64,000 bases of DNA from Pseudomonadota bacterium (GCA_022709365.1 JAKLIY010000016.1:1-64000), one strand, 5' to 3'. Positions 18,817 to 29,317 are shown, counted from the first letter of the stretch. Program-made: numbers and translations. Notes: generated from the letters alone by a model not told the origin.

Positions 18817-20091
18817 TCAAGCCGCTGCTGGCGCCTGAGCGGGTCCCTCCAATTGCTGCGCGGTTTCCACGGCGGGCAACATCGCGCCGGATTGCTCCTG
18901 TGGCTTGCCGACCAGCAGTCGCAATCCAGCGTGGAAGCATTGGCCGGCGTAGGTCAGTTCATGCAAGGATTCCAGCAACTCGCCCAGTTCCTGATAAGCA
19001 TCCGGGGTGGGCATGATCTGAATGCTGCGCTCCAGATAGTTGCGCGCCTTAGCGTCCTGCTGGCAACGTTTGGCGAGTCGGCCCAGGGTCAGCAGCAGAT
19101 AAGCGTCGTCGCCGTGCTGGGCCAGCCAGCCCTCGGCAGTCGCCAGTTGCGCGGTGGCGTTGCCGCGCCCGAGCATCCCGTAGCCGACCACCAGTTTGAC
19201 GCTCCAGCGCCGGTTAATCGCCTCGCGCAGCAGGGTTTCGGCATCCTCGATGGCCTGGCCGTCGCACAGGGCAGTCGCGTAGGCAATCAGGAATTCCTCG
19301 TCTCCTTCGCGCAGCGTCGCCGGCGTCTGCTTCCACAACGCCCGCAGCTTGTCCAGCGAACCGCCCGCCGCCGCAATTTCCAGCAGCGCCCGGAAGGTTT
19401 GCGCCTGTAATTCCGCCAAGTCTTCGGAACTGACCGCCTTCTGTTTTTGCACTTCCGGCAGCAGCTTTTGCAACGGCTCCCACGCCTTCTGTTGTTGGTA
19501 GGCCCTGGCCAGCCATTGCAACACGCCCGGATGGCGCGGATTGAGGTTATGCAGCGATTCCAGGATCACGCGGGCCTGCTCGGCATCTCCATCTTCCAGC
19601 AGGAATTGGGCGTGAGTCAGTTGCAAGGTCAATTTGTCGGCATCCGGCGCGTCTTCCGCCCGGCGCAGATGCAGGTCACGGCGCCATTTGAATTCGTTTA
19701 AGTGATGGACCGCTCGGGCAGCATTTAAATAGTGCAAGGTTGGGGTTGAACTGTATTCCGCACCCTTGAGCAAGGTTTTCTCCGCCGCCGCCCACTGACC
19801 GGCGGACAGTTGCCGGAGACCCAGATCAAACAGCCGCCGCGCCTTTTTATGCAGCCGCCGCTGGTGGGCTTCCAGCGTCTGGCCCGGTGTTCGCCACAGC
19901 CGGACGGTCAACCGGACTGCAGCGTAAAAAGCGAAGAAGGCGAGAACCAAAAAAATGACAAAGAAGGTGAGGCTCGTTTCAATCGTCCATTGACCCATGC
20001 TGAACATGGCGTAGCCCGGTTCCTCCCGAAGCGACAATGCCACCCAGACAGAGAAGAACAGCGTCACGATAATACTGGCTAGCAATCTCAT
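18817..20091 (-). CDS. hemY: HemY-type membrane TPR protein
   Basis: This 424-residue inner-membrane protein has two N-terminal transmembrane helices (about 4-22 and 40-62) and a cytoplasmic tetratricopeptide region (about 90-390), the layout of gammaproteobacterial HemY. It is cotranscribed with hemCDX but is not an enzyme of haem synthesis with a proven step; a scaffold role is inferred. It overlaps hemX by 4 bp (20088-20091). The C-terminus is Ala/Pro-rich. Confidence 0.9.
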   Translation of the reverse strand: MRLLASIIVTLFFSVWVALSLREEPGYAMFSMGQWTIETSLTFFVIFLVLAFFAFYAAVRLTVRLWRTPGQTLEAHQRRLHKKARRLFDLGLRQLSAGQWAAAEKTLLKGAEYSSTPTLHYLNAARAVHHLNEFKWRRDLHLRRAEDAPDADKLTLQLTHAQFLLEDGDAEQARVILESLHNLNPRHPGVLQWLARAYQQQKAWEPLQKLLPEVQKQKAVSSEDLAELQAQTFRALLEIAAAGGSLDKLRALWKQTPATLREGDEEFLIAYATALCDGQAIEDAETLLREAINRRWSVKLVVGYGMLGRGNATAQLATAEGWLAQHGDDAYLLLTLGRLAKRCQQDAKARNYLERSIQIMPTPDAYQELGELLESLHELTYAGQCFHAGLRLLVGKPQEQSGAMLPAVETAQQLEGPAQAPAAA

Positions 20092-21557
20092 GGCTGCGCC
20101 TCCCCGGTCACTGCCGGCGTCGTTGATTCAGCCGGTTCAGCCGCAGCGGGTGGGGTCGCGGCGGCTGACCGCAGGGTACGAATGGGTTGCCGCTGGGTCA
20201 TGAATTCCTGGAATGCCTGGCGCAGACCGGTCAGATCCGGGATGTAGGGATTGAACTGCACGGCTTGCAGGGCTTGCAGTTCGGCGAGGAATTGGGTGAC
20301 CTTGGGATCCGCCACGTCGAAATAGGTTTGTGTCCAGTCGTGGACCATCTGATAGGACGCTTGATAACCTTCGGCGTCGCCACGCAACAACGCCAGGCGC
20401 ATCCCCTCCAGTTCCAGCCGCAGATTCTGGCGCAGGAAGAATTCATTTTCCCGGGCAATCAGCGGCGGCGCTTCGATGTGCTGGCGGCGGACTACCACGA
20501 TCTCCTTGAACTGGTTCCAGACCGCCTCACTGCTGCGATCCCACCAGGAACGGTCGGCGTCGGCGCTCAGGCTGACGTTCGTCGCCGGCTTGATCCGCTC
20601 CCGGATATTAGGCACCCCGGAATCGAGTTGCAGAGGCAAGCTATCGATTGGGGTTTCCATCGCCATGAGCTTGTGGGAAATTGCCGTGATGTCGGGCAGT
20701 TGGACGCCGCGCAGGCTGGCAATGGCTTCGCCAAGCATGGTTTGCACCGGGGCCAGCCCGGCTTCCTTGACCGTCTTCAGGCGTTGCTGGGCGGCGTCCA
20801 GCGCCAGGCGGGCGGCGGGGACATTGCGTTCCAGTTTCAGCTTGGCGTCGGCCAACCGCAGCAGGTAATCCACTTCAGCCAAGGGAAAGGCGTTGATATC
20901 GCCGCCCTTGGCCGCGATGGTCTTGACCGTTTCCAACTCGGCGGTCAGACCGGCCAGGCTCAGTTTCAGATTCTGAATTTGTTCATTCGCCGCAGTAATA
21001 CGAGCCTGCTGTTCCTGTAGCTGTTGGGTGAAAGCCGCTTTTTGCTGCTGAGTGCTGTCCTTATGCGCGTCATGTCCTTCCCGCAGCAGCTTGATCTCGT
21101 TCTTGATGATGTCGGTTTCGCCCTTTTGCAGCTCCATGGCGTTTTTCAGCGGTTGCAGGTCGCCGGTCAGACCCAGCAGTTGATCCTTGAGATTCTGGTC
21201 TTCCGTGCGCAGTTGACCGGCAGCGCCCTTGAGCGCTTCCAGTTCGGTGACTTTGGTTTTTAGCGTCTGGAATTCCGGGGCCTGCTGGGCGATGGTCTGT
21301 TTGATCGCCTGATCGAGCCGACTCGTTTGGGCTACCTGGTCCTGTTGCCACAGATACCAGAGATAGCCGCTGCCGCTGCCAGCGCTCAGCCCGATCAGCA
21401 GGGCGAACCAGGCGACTCCCCGGCCGCTTTTGGGAGCAGGCGTCGCGATCGAGGCGTCGGGCGCAGGCACTGGTGTGGAGGAAGGCGTCTTGGGTACCGG
21501 TTTATCGAGGATCGGCGTCGCGTTGTCGTTGTCGCTGTCGGATGTTTGATCGGTCAT
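20088..21557 (-). CDS. hemX: HemX family membrane protein
   Basis: HemX (489 residues) has a Pro/Thr-rich cytoplasmic N-terminus (1-45), one transmembrane helix (about 48-68, VAWFALLIGLSAGSGSGYLW), a long coiled coil (about 75-205, many Gln/Leu heptads) and a C-terminal globular part with FPLAEVDYLLRLADAKL, typical of the HemX (DUF513) family. Some relatives are annotated as uroporphyrinogen methyltransferases, but no catalytic methylase motif is seen here. The C-terminus is low-complexity (PPAAAEPAESTTPA). Confidence 0.88.
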   Translation of the reverse strand: MTDQTSDSDNDNATPILDKPVPKTPSSTPVPAPDASIATPAPKSGRGVAWFALLIGLSAGSGSGYLWYLWQQDQVAQTSRLDQAIKQTIAQQAPEFQTLKTKVTELEALKGAAGQLRTEDQNLKDQLLGLTGDLQPLKNAMELQKGETDIIKNEIKLLREGHDAHKDSTQQQKAAFTQQLQEQQARITAANEQIQNLKLSLAGLTAELETVKTIAAKGGDINAFPLAEVDYLLRLADAKLKLERNVPAARLALDAAQQRLKTVKEAGLAPVQTMLGEAIASLRGVQLPDITAISHKLMAMETPIDSLPLQLDSGVPNIRERIKPATNVSLSADADRSWWDRSSEAVWNQFKEIVVVRRQHIEAPPLIARENEFFLRQNLRLELEGMRLALLRGDAEGYQASYQMVHDWTQTYFDVADPKVTQFLAELQALQAVQFNPYIPDLTGLRQAFQEFMTQRQPIRTLRSAAATPPAAAEPAESTTPAVTGEAQP

Positions 21558-21563
21558 GTTGTA

Positions 21564-22421
21564 TTACCGGACTGGAGTGGAGGAATGCGTGGTCAGGTCG
21601 AACAGCGCAGCGATGATCGCTTCGTCGCTGGCTTCACAGGCGAGCAAGAGATGGTGACAACCTTGTTCTACGGCGCTATGCCGGATCCGAGCGCTGACGA
21701 CCACCAACGGCGTGTCGCGCAAATAAGGTTGCCCGGCAGTTCCTAGCATAGCAAAAAGATTCTGCAGGCTCTCGATGCTGGTGATCACCACCGCGCCAAT
21801 TTCACCGCAGGCCCAACGTTCCAATAACGCTCCGGTATCCACCGAGGACCGCTCACGCCGGTAGACCTCGGCGCAATCCACCTGAGCGCCCTGGCCAGTG
21901 AGCGTCTCGGCCAGCCATTCCCGCCCCCCTTCACCGCGCACGATGATGATGCGCTGACCGGTGATGTTTTGGAAACGCGGCAGCGCCAGTAACGCCTCGC
22001 TGGTGAAACCCTGTGTGGGGTGCAGGCAATGGGCCACGCCTTGTCGTTTCAGCGCCCGGGCAGTGGCCTGACCGATAGCGGCGATCTCCAGTGAGGATGG
22101 GAAACCGTTGCGTTCCTGAATCAGCGGCAGCGCCCGGCCTACGGCGTTGACGCTGGTGAAAATCGCCAGATGGTAATCGGCCAGCCGGTCGAAAATCGCC
22201 AGAGCCGGCGTCCAGTCGTGCGGTTCAGCAATGCGCAGCGTCGGGCAGCGGATTGCGCCGCCGCCGTATTGTTCGATCAACTGGCAAAGCGGCTCGGCCT
22301 GCTGTTCCGGGCGGGTGACCAGGACGCCTAAGCCTTTCAGGGATAAACTTCCCTCGCATAAGTCCCCTTCCCCCCTTGTAGGGGAGGGCTGGGGTGGGGG
22401 ATGTGAACAGTTACGATGCAT
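21564..22421 (-). CDS. hemD: Uroporphyrinogen-III synthase with repeat-derived N-terminus
   Basis: HemD (285 residues) cyclises hydroxymethylbilane to uroporphyrinogen III. The family core starts at LKGLGVLVTRPEQQAEPL, about residue 29, and continues with FTSVNAVGRAL, AAIGQATARALKRQG and GEGGREWLAETL. The 28 residues before it are unusual: HPPPQPSPTRGEGD is the translation of a GC-rich palindromic repeat. No ATG, GTG or TTG lies in frame nearer the core, so the ATG at 22421, two bases after the hemC stop, seems to be the real start. Confidence 0.9.
   Translation of the reverse strand: MHRNCSHPPPQPSPTRGEGDLCEGSLSLKGLGVLVTRPEQQAEPLCQLIEQYGGGAIRCPTLRIAEPHDWTPALAIFDRLADYHLAIFTSVNAVGRALPLIQERNGFPSSLEIAAIGQATARALKRQGVAHCLHPTQGFTSEALLALPRFQNITGQRIIIVRGEGGREWLAETLTGQGAQVDCAEVYRRERSSVDTGALLERWACGEIGAVVITSIESLQNLFAMLGTAGQPYLRDTPLVVVSARIRHSAVEQGCHHLLLACEASDEAIIAALFDLTTHSSTPVR
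22361..22400. repeat. GC-rich palindromic repeat inside the hemD 5' end
   Basis: TCCCCTTCCCCCCTTGTA followed by GGGGAGGGCTGGGGTGGGGG forms an imperfect hairpin. Read on the minus strand it encodes PPPQPSPTRGEGD in hemD. Similar translated strings are common across proteobacterial genomes as copies of such repeats. Confidence 0.7.
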
Positions 22422-22423
22422 AT

Positions 22424-23356
22424 TCAGCAGGTTGCCAACAATCGGCGCAGAATGGCGTCCGCGCCGCGTCCGCGCAGTTCTTCCGCCAGCGCCGCGCCGA
22501 GCGTTTCCGCCTCTGCCGCTGAACCGCGAATCTCGCCGGCAACGATGAGACTGCCGTCCGGCTCCCCGACCAGACCGCGCAACCAGATCTGCTCATTCTC
22601 CAGCAAGGCATAACCGGCGATGGGAACTTGGCAACCGCCCTGCAACCGGGTGTTGAAAGCCCGTTCCGCCGCCACCCGAATGTGCGTGGCAGGATCATCG
22701 AGTACGGCAATCAACTCCTGCGTTTGGCGATCATCGAGCCGACATTCCACGCCAATCGCACCTTGGCCGATAGCGGGCAGACTGAATTCCGGCTCCAGCG
22801 CCAGCGTGATGCGTTCCGCGAGACCGAGCCGGTTCAGTCCAGCGGCGGCCAGGATAATGGCGTCAAATTCGCCGGTATCCAGCTTGGCCAGCCGGCTGCC
22901 GACGTTGCCGCGCAGACTGCGAATTTGCCAACTGGGATAGCGAGCGGCCAGTTGGCACTGGCGACGCAGGCTGGAGGTGCCGACCCGGGCGTCAGCGGGC
23001 AGGGCGTCGGGATGGGAATAATGGTGGGACACGAAGGCATCGCGGGGATCTTCACGCGCCAGCATCACCGGTAGGCCGAGTCTGGCAGGGAAGTCGACCG
23101 GCACATCCTTTATGGAATGCACGGCGAGATCGGCGCGGCCTTCCAACAGCCCCTGTTCCAGTTCCTTGACGAACAGGCCCTTGCCGCCGACCTTGGCTAG
23201 CGGACTGTCAAGGATTTTGTCGCCCCGGGTGATCATGCCGATCAGTTCCACGTTCAGGCCAGGATGGGCCTGACGCAGACGTTCAGCAACATGGTTAGCT
23301 TGCCAGAGGGCCAGAGGGCTTTTGCGGGTGGCGATGCGCAGGGTGTCGGAGGGCAT
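22424..23356 (-). CDS. hemC: Porphobilinogen deaminase (hydroxymethylbilane synthase)
   Basis: HemC (310 residues) links four porphobilinogens into hydroxymethylbilane on a dipyrromethane cofactor. The N-terminus [49 protein letters not shown] and the cofactor cysteine in [14 protein letters not shown] (about 240) are all present. Length is as in E. coli. It is divergent from argH with 47 bases between starts, as in Pseudomonas. Confidence 0.97.
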   Translation of the reverse strand: MPSDTLRIATRKSPLALWQANHVAERLRQAHPGLNVELIGMITRGDKILDSPLAKVGGKGLFVKELEQGLLEGRADLAVHSIKDVPVDFPARLGLPVMLAREDPRDAFVSHHYSHPDALPADARVGTSSLRRQCQLAARYPSWQIRSLRGNVGSRLAKLDTGEFDAIILAAAGLNRLGLAERITLALEPEFSLPAIGQGAIGVECRLDDRQTQELIAVLDDPATHIRVAAERAFNTRLQGGCQVPIAGYALLENEQIWLRGLVGEPDGSLIVAGEIRGSAAEAETLGAALAEELRGRGADAILRRLLATC

Positions 23357-23403
23357 GGTTTGGTAAGCTATGACATTCTTAACATTGAGCTAAAGCATAT
23401 CTT

Positions 23404-24813
23404 ATGAGCGACCAACAGACCAATCAGAGTTGGGGCGGACGATTCACCGAAAGCACCGACGCCTTTGTCGCTGCCTTCACCGCTTCAGTGGATTTTGACC
23501 GGCGGATGTATCGGCAGGATATTCACGGCTCTATCGCCCACGCCCGGATGCTGGCGCGGGTCGGCGTATTGTCCGAAACGGATTGCGCGGCGATTGTCGC
23601 CGGGCTGGAGGCGATTCGTGGCGAAATTGAGCGCGGCGAGTTCACTTGGTCAACGGCGCTGGAAGATGTCCACATGAACATTGAGGCGCGGTTGACCGAG
23701 CGCATTGGCGACGCCGGCAAGCGCCTGCACACCGGGCGCTCGCGCAACGATCAGGTGGCGACCGACATTCGCCTGTATCTGCGCGACGCCATCGACGCCC
23801 TTCTGGTGGAAATGCGGCGCATGTTGGGCGGGCTGGCCGAACTGGCCGGGCGTGAAGCCGAAACCATCATGCCGGGGTTCACCCATTTGCAAGTCGCTCA
23901 ACCGGTCACCTTCGGCCATCACCTGCTGGCCTGGTTCGAGATGGTCAAGCGCGATCATGAGCGGTTGCTGGATTGCCGAAAGCGGTTGAATACCATGCCG
24001 CTGGGCGCAGCGGCGCTGGCGGGAACGAGCTATCCGCTGGATCGACAGTACACTGCGCAACTGCTGGGTTTCGATGCGCCGTGCGCCAACTCGCTGGATG
24101 CGGTCAGCGACCGGGATTTCGCCATTGAATTCACTGCCGCCGCCGCGATCTTGATGACTCATCTGTCGCGGATGGCGGAAGAGCTGGTGCTGTGGTCTTC
24201 GGCGCAGTTTGATTTCATCGATCTGCCGGATCGGTTCTGCACCGGCTCCTCAATCATGCCGCAGAAGAAAAATCCCGACGTGCCGGAGCTGGTACGCGGC
24301 AAGGTCGGTCGGGTCAACGGACACCTGGTAGCGCTGCTCACCCTGATGAAGAGCCAGCCGCTGGCCTATAATAAGGATAATCAGGAGGACAAGGAACCGC
24401 TGTTTGATACGGTGGATACCGTGCAGGGCTGTCTGCGGGCTTTTGCCGACATGATTCCGGCGCTGCGGCCAAAGCGCGCCAGCATGCTTCAATCAGCCCG
24501 GCGCGGATTCGCGACGGCAACGGATCTAGCGGATTACCTGGTGCGCAAGGGTCTACCGTTCCGGGACGCCCATGAAGTAGTGGGCAAGGCAGTGCGGCTG
24601 GGCGTGGAAACCGGCCGGGATTTGGCGGAGATGACCCTGGCCGATTTGCAACAATTCTCGCCGTTGGTTAAGTATGATGTATTCGCGGTGCTGACCCTGG
24701 AAGGTTCGGTAGCCGCCCGCGATGTACTGGGCGGCACGGCGCCGAACCGGGTACGTGAAGCCGCAGCAGCGGCGCAGGCTTTGATCGTGCAGTGGATCGG
24801 GGACCGCGCCTGA
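23404..24813 (+). CDS. argH: Argininosuccinate lyase
   Basis: ArgH (469 residues) splits argininosuccinate into arginine and fumarate, the last step of arginine synthesis. [16 protein letters not shown], the [13 protein letters not shown] region, [16 protein letters not shown] and the superfamily signature [12 protein letters not shown] (about 280) are intact. Length is normal for the family. Confidence 0.97.
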   Translation: MSDQQTNQSWGGRFTESTDAFVAAFTASVDFDRRMYRQDIHGSIAHARMLARVGVLSETDCAAIVAGLEAIRGEIERGEFTWSTALEDVHMNIEARLTERIGDAGKRLHTGRSRNDQVATDIRLYLRDAIDALLVEMRRMLGGLAELAGREAETIMPGFTHLQVAQPVTFGHHLLAWFEMVKRDHERLLDCRKRLNTMPLGAAALAGTSYPLDRQYTAQLLGFDAPCANSLDAVSDRDFAIEFTAAAAILMTHLSRMAEELVLWSSAQFDFIDLPDRFCTGSSIMPQKKNPDVPELVRGKVGRVNGHLVALLTLMKSQPLAYNKDNQEDKEPLFDTVDTVQGCLRAFADMIPALRPKRASMLQSARRGFATATDLADYLVRKGLPFRDAHEVVGKAVRLGVETGRDLAEMTLADLQQFSPLVKYDVFAVLTLEGSVAARDVLGGTAPNRVREAAAAAQALIVQWIGDRA

Positions 24814-24952
24814 TTGGCTTGAATAAGACCCATTATCCGGCGACCGCCCTAGGTCCGGGGCGGCGCATCGGTCTGTAGCTGCACTCATCAAGCACCCGCC
24901 CTAGCTCTTGGATTATCATCGCAGGCATCGAACTATCGAGGATTACCCTGCC

Positions 24953-25411
24953 ATGTACGAATTCCTGCAATACCAGGTGCGCGACGCCATGACCGCCGAC
25001 CCCATCGCCATCAGTCCCAAGGTCAAACTCCGTGAAGTCGAAGCGTTGTTCGAATCCCACGACTTCAACGGCGTACCGATAGTGGATGATCAAGGGTGTC
25101 TGCTCGGCATCCTCACCAAATTTGACCTGCTCAAAGCCTTCAGTTTCGACGCCCACGCCTTGATCCCTCACTACGACGAGATCATGGAACAGACCGCCGA
25201 AAACATCATGACCCACGACCCGGTCAGTGTCGAACCGCACCTGCCGCTCAGCCGACTGCTGCAAAAACTGGTGGAGATGCGCACCAAGAGCCTGCCAGTG
25301 GTCGAAAACCACCGACTGGTCGGCATCATCGCTCGCGAAGACGTGCTCAAGGCCTTGCGCCGCGCCGCCATCCAGCATGAAATCCCGGCGCACGAGGAGC
25401 CGCAGCCATGA
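24953..25411 (+). CDS. Two-CBS-domain protein
   Basis: This 152-residue soluble protein is almost entirely a pair of CBS domains (about 8-62, VRDAMTADPIAISPKVKL, and 82-140, IMTHDPVSVEPHLPL), which bind adenine nucleotides as energy sensors. No catalytic domain is attached. The ATG at 24953 is preferred over the one at 24908 because the CBS fold starts right after it. Its stop overlaps the next ATG (ATGA, 25408-25411), so it is coupled to a histone-deacetylase-like enzyme and may regulate it; that is inference. Confidence 0.88.
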   Translation: MYEFLQYQVRDAMTADPIAISPKVKLREVEALFESHDFNGVPIVDDQGCLLGILTKFDLLKAFSFDAHALIPHYDEIMEQTAENIMTHDPVSVEPHLPLSRLLQKLVEMRTKSLPVVENHRLVGIIAREDVLKALRRAAIQHEIPAHEEPQP

Positions 25412-26400
25412 CCACCCTGCTCTACACCCACCCGGCCTGTCTGGAACACAATACCGGCTTCGGTCACCCCGAATGCCCCGCCCGGCTCACCGCCATCCTC
25501 AACGTGCTGAAAACCTCCCCCTTCGCCGCCCTCGAATGGCGGGACGCACCCCAGGCCACCGACGAACAACTGACCCGCATTCACCCCCTCACCTATGTCG
25601 AACGCATTTTCGCCCGCATTCCCAGACACGGACATTACGCCATCGACGGCGACACCATCGTTTCCCCGCAATCCAGCGAAGCGGCCCGGCGTGCGGCGGG
25701 CGCAGTCTGCGCGGCGGTGGAAGCGATCCTGAACGGCGAAGCCAACAACGCCTTCTGCGCCATCCGTCCGCCCGGCCACCACGCCGAACCGCATCAGGCC
25801 ATGGGCTTCTGCCTGTTTGGCAACGCCGCCATCGGCGCCGCTCACGCCCGCACCGCAGGCGGTCTGGAGCGGGTCGCGATCATCGACTTCGATGTCCATC
25901 ACGGCAACGGCACCCAGGCGGCCCTCGAACACGACCCCGGCTATCTTTACATCTCCACCCATCAGGCCCACATCTACCCCGGCACCGGTCGTCGCGATGA
26001 ACGCGGAGCGGGCAATATCGTCAATATCCCGCTCATCGCCAACAGCGGCACTGCCGACCTGCGCCATGTCTGGCAGCAGGACATCGAACCGGCCCTGCGG
26101 GAATTCCAGCCGCAACTGATCCTGATCTCCGCCGGCTTCGACGCGCATTACCTCGACCCGCTGGCGGAATTGAATTTCAACGAAGACGACTATGCCTGGC
26201 TGACCCGGCAGATTCTGGCGGTTGCCCAGGATTGCTGCGAAGGGCGGGTCGTGTCGATACTGGAAGGCGGCTACAACCTGCCGGCGCTGGCGGCCAGCGT
26301 CGCGGCGCATGTCAAGGCATTGATGGAAGTCCACCGGGCGGCGCAACGGTCGCTGATCAAGAGCATCCTCGAGCGCCAAAAGGCGAAAAGAAACACCTAG
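25408..26400 (+). CDS. Histone deacetylase superfamily protein 1
   Basis: The 330-residue protein belongs to the zinc-dependent HDAC/AcuC/APAH family of deacetylases. The double-His motif RPPGHHAEP (about 120), metal motif DFDVHHGNGTQ (about 161), a later SAGFDAH metal aspartate and the catalytic-tyrosine loop EGGYNLPAL (about 290) are all present, so it should be active. Possible substrates are acetyl-lysine proteins or acetylpolyamines. The AHxxDP-like SAGFDAHYLDPLA places it with bacterial class II HDAC-like proteins. Confidence 0.92.
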   Translation: MTTLLYTHPACLEHNTGFGHPECPARLTAILNVLKTSPFAALEWRDAPQATDEQLTRIHPLTYVERIFARIPRHGHYAIDGDTIVSPQSSEAARRAAGAVCAAVEAILNGEANNAFCAIRPPGHHAEPHQAMGFCLFGNAAIGAAHARTAGGLERVAIIDFDVHHGNGTQAALEHDPGYLYISTHQAHIYPGTGRRDERGAGNIVNIPLIANSGTADLRHVWQQDIEPALREFQPQLILISAGFDAHYLDPLAELNFNEDDYAWLTRQILAVAQDCCEGRVVSILEGGYNLPALAASVAAHVKALMEVHRAAQRSLIKSILERQKAKRNT

Positions 26401-26488
26401 CCGCACCAGCCGCCAAACCTCTACGGACTGGGCTATCATAAAGGGCATTGGAAAAGCGCGAACCCCCCAATTATGAGGACTGAGAGTC

Positions 26489-27448
26489 ATGTCACGAAGC
26501 AGAGTGGTGGCGGTCTACACGGGAGAAGCATTGGGCCGCTACGGATTCGAAGACCATCCCTTCGGCGAAGATCGTATTCACGCCTTCTGGGATGAGATGC
26601 ACATCCGTCATCTCGACTACCAGGTGCGCGTGTTCCATCCTGTCATGGCGACCGATGCACAGCTCCAGTTATTCCACACCCCTAATTATGTCGAAAAGGT
26701 CAAAACTCTGTCCGAAACCGGCGATGGCCTGCTGGATTACGGCGACACGCCGGCCTACAAGGGCGTGTTCGAAGACGCCTCGACGGTGGTCGGCACAGTG
26801 GTCGACGCGACCCATAAGTTAATGAACAACGAGGCGCGGCGCATTTTCGTCCCCATCGCCGGCCTGCATCACAGCATGCCCGACACGGCCTCCGGCTTCT
26901 GTGTGTTCAACGACGCCGGCGTCGCGATCAAGATTCTGCAACAGGACTACGGGCTGGAGCGCATCGCCTACGTCGACATCGACGCCCATCATGGCGACGG
27001 CGTGTTTTACCCGTTCGAATCCGACCCGACGGTCATTTTCGCCGACATCCACGAGGATGGCCGCTATAACTTCCCGCAGAGCGGCTTCCCGCACGAAGTC
27101 GGCAAGGGCGAGGCCAAGGGCCGCAAGCTCAATATTCCGTTGCTGCCACTGTCAGCGGACGAAGACTTCCTGATGATGTGGGACAAGGTGGAAGCGTTCC
27201 TGCGCCAGTGGCAACCGCAATTCATTATTGTGAACTGCGGCGCGGACGGCCTGGACGGCGATCCGCTGGCTCATTTGCACTATACCTCTCGCGCCCACCG
27301 CCGCGCTGCGACCAGCCTGTGCCAACTCGCCGAGGAGTTCGCCGAGGGCCGCATTCTGGGCGTCGGTGGCGGTGGCTACGATCTGCGCAATGTCGGCAAG
27401 GCCTGGGTCGCAGTCATCGACGCCTTCCTGGAAAGCCCCATGCACTGA
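26489..27448 (+). CDS. Histone deacetylase superfamily protein 2 (AcuC-like)
   Basis: A second 319-residue HDAC-fold protein, only distantly similar to its neighbour. It has GLHHSMPDTASGFCVFND (about 124), the zinc motif DIDAHHGDGVFY (about 163), NCGADGLDGDPLAHL and the tyrosine loop GGGGYDLRN. This is the AcuC-like branch, where AcuC deacetylates acetyl-CoA synthetase. An acs gene is not in the window. It starts 88 bases after the first HDAC gene, with GAGGACTGAGAG before its ATG. Confidence 0.9.
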   Translation: MSRSRVVAVYTGEALGRYGFEDHPFGEDRIHAFWDEMHIRHLDYQVRVFHPVMATDAQLQLFHTPNYVEKVKTLSETGDGLLDYGDTPAYKGVFEDASTVVGTVVDATHKLMNNEARRIFVPIAGLHHSMPDTASGFCVFNDAGVAIKILQQDYGLERIAYVDIDAHHGDGVFYPFESDPTVIFADIHEDGRYNFPQSGFPHEVGKGEAKGRKLNIPLLPLSADEDFLMMWDKVEAFLRQWQPQFIIVNCGADGLDGDPLAHLHYTSRAHRRAATSLCQLAEEFAEGRILGVGGGGYDLRNVGKAWVAVIDAFLESPMH

Positions 27449-27563
27449 GCCTTTTTGCCGGCGATTTCCCGCCCACTGCCGGCGAAATCGGGTATGATTC
27501 CCCGTTTTCCATGCCCGCACTTTCGTCCAAAGCTGTGGGCGCTTGCCTTTGCAGAGGTTGCCC

Positions 27564-28817
27564 ATGTTCAGTCGAGAGATGCGGATCGCCGGGTTTGATG
27601 ATAAGTTGCAAGTCGCCCTGCTGGGTGAGAAACAGCGCCAGGAAGCCCACATCGAGCTGATCGCTTCGGAAAACTACGCCAGCCCCCGGGTGCTCGAAGC
27701 CCAGGGTTCGGTGCTGACCAACAAGTACGCCGAAGGCTATCCGGGCAAACGCTATTACGGCGGTTGCGAATTCGTCGACATCGCCGAACAACTGGCCATC
27801 GACCGCGCCAAACAGTTGTTCAACGCGGACTACGCCAACGTCCAGCCCCATTCCGGTTCGCAGGCCAACGCCGCCGTCTACATGGCGCTGCTGGAACCGG
27901 GCGATGTCATCCTGGGCATGAGCCTGGCGCATGGTGGCCACCTGACGCACGGCGCCAAGGTCAATTTCTCCGGTCGGCTGTACCAGTCGGTGCAATACGG
28001 TCTGAACGAGGCCACGGGCGAAATTGATTATGACCAGGTGGAACGGCTGGCGTTGGAGTGCAAGCCGAAGATGATTATCGCCGGCTTCTCGGCTTACTCA
28101 CGAGTGGTGGACTGGCCGCGCTTCCGCGCCATCGCCGATCAAATCGGCGCTTATCTGGTTGTGGACATGGCCCATGTCGCCGGTCTGGTCGCCGCGGGCG
28201 TCTATCCCAATCCCATCCCGGTCGCTGACGTGGTCACCACCACCACGCACAAAACCCTGCGCGGCCCGCGCGGCGGTCTGATTCTGGCCCGGTCGAATCC
28301 CGAGATTGAAAAGAAGCTTAATTCGCTGGTGTTCCCCGGCACCCAGGGCGGACCGCTGATGCATGTCATCGCTGCTAAAGCCGTGGCGTTCCTGGAGGCG
28401 TTGCAACCGGATTTTGTCGAGTATCAAAAGCAGGTCATCGCCAACGCCCGCGCCATGGCCGGGGTGTTTATCGAACGCGGCTACGACGTGGTCTCCGGCG
28501 GCACGGACAATCATCTGTTCCTGGTCAGCCTGATCACCAGGGGCCTCACCGGCAAGGCCGCCGACGCGGCGCTGGGCCGCGCCTGGATCACGGTCAACAA
28601 GAACGCCGTGCCGAATGACCCGCAGTCGCCGTTCGTCACCAGCGGCGTCCGCATCGGTTCGCCAGCGATCACCACACGCGGGTTCAAGGAACGCGAATGC
28701 CGGGAATTGACCGGCTGGATGTGCGACATTCTCGATGATCTCAATAACGAAACGGTGATCGACCGGGTGCGTGGTCAGGTCGCGGAGTTGTGCGCCCGCT
28801 TCCCGGTCTACGGCTGA
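27564..28817 (+). CDS. glyA: Serine hydroxymethyltransferase
   Basis: GlyA (417 residues) uses pyridoxal phosphate to interconvert serine and glycine and to feed one-carbon units to tetrahydrofolate. [25 protein letters not shown], the PLP lysine in [13 protein letters not shown] (about 229) and [13 protein letters not shown] are conserved. The ATG at 27564 gives the same N-terminus and length as E. coli GlyA; the upstream start at 27543 is rejected. nrdR follows, which is common. Confidence 0.97.
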   Translation: MFSREMRIAGFDDKLQVALLGEKQRQEAHIELIASENYASPRVLEAQGSVLTNKYAEGYPGKRYYGGCEFVDIAEQLAIDRAKQLFNADYANVQPHSGSQANAAVYMALLEPGDVILGMSLAHGGHLTHGAKVNFSGRLYQSVQYGLNEATGEIDYDQVERLALECKPKMIIAGFSAYSRVVDWPRFRAIADQIGAYLVVDMAHVAGLVAAGVYPNPIPVADVVTTTTHKTLRGPRGGLILARSNPEIEKKLNSLVFPGTQGGPLMHVIAAKAVAFLEALQPDFVEYQKQVIANARAMAGVFIERGYDVVSGGTDNHLFLVSLITRGLTGKAADAALGRAWITVNKNAVPNDPQSPFVTSGVRIGSPAITTRGFKERECRELTGWMCDILDDLNNETVIDRVRGQVAELCARFPVYG

Positions 28818-28843
28818 TTGCACCCTGACGAGAGACGGCGACG

Positions 28844-29317
28844 GTGCATTGCCCGTTCTGTGGAACGCCCGATACCCGGGTGGTCGACTCGCGGCTCCTG
28901 GCGGAAGGTGACAAGGTGCGCCGCCGCCGCGAGTGTCTGCGCTGCAACGCCCGTTTCACCACCTACGAAGTGGCGGAGCTGCTGATGCCGCCGGTGGTGA
29001 AGCGTGATGGTCGCCGCGAACCGTTTCAGGAAGAAAAATTGCGCACCGGGCTGATGCGGGCGCTGGAGAAACGCCCGGTCAGCGCCGAACGCATTGACGA
29101 CATCATCCTGCGGGTGAAGAACCACATCCGCGCCAGCGGCGAGAGGGAATTGAGCAGTCAGCAAATCGGCGAATGGGTCATGATCGAATTACGCCAAGTG
29201 GACCCGGTCGCCTATGTCCGGTTCGCCTCGGTCTATCGCAGTTTTGAAGATGTCAACGCCTTCCGTGAGGAAGTCGAGCGCTTGCAACAATCGCCCGGCG
29301 TAACGAATTCTGCGTAA
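28844..29317 (+). CDS. nrdR: Transcriptional repressor NrdR
   Basis: NrdR (157 residues) represses ribonucleotide reductase genes when dATP is high. It has an N-terminal zinc ribbon ([15 protein letters not shown] ... [12 protein letters not shown]) and an ATP-cone (about 49-139: [16 protein letters not shown]). The start is GTG at 28844. The TAA stop shares a base with the ribD ATG (29317), so translation is coupled. Confidence 0.97.
   Translation: MHCPFCGTPDTRVVDSRLLAEGDKVRRRRECLRCNARFTTYEVAELLMPPVVKRDGRREPFQEEKLRTGLMRALEKRPVSAERIDDIILRVKNHIRASGERELSSQQIGEWVMIELRQVDPVAYVRFASVYRSFEDVNAFREEVERLQQSPGVTNSA

Noticed and set aside
25171..26490. 439-codon minus-strand ORF
   Set aside because: It is the antisense of the CBS and HDAC genes, whose motifs are complete on the plus strand; the minus product has no domain likeness.
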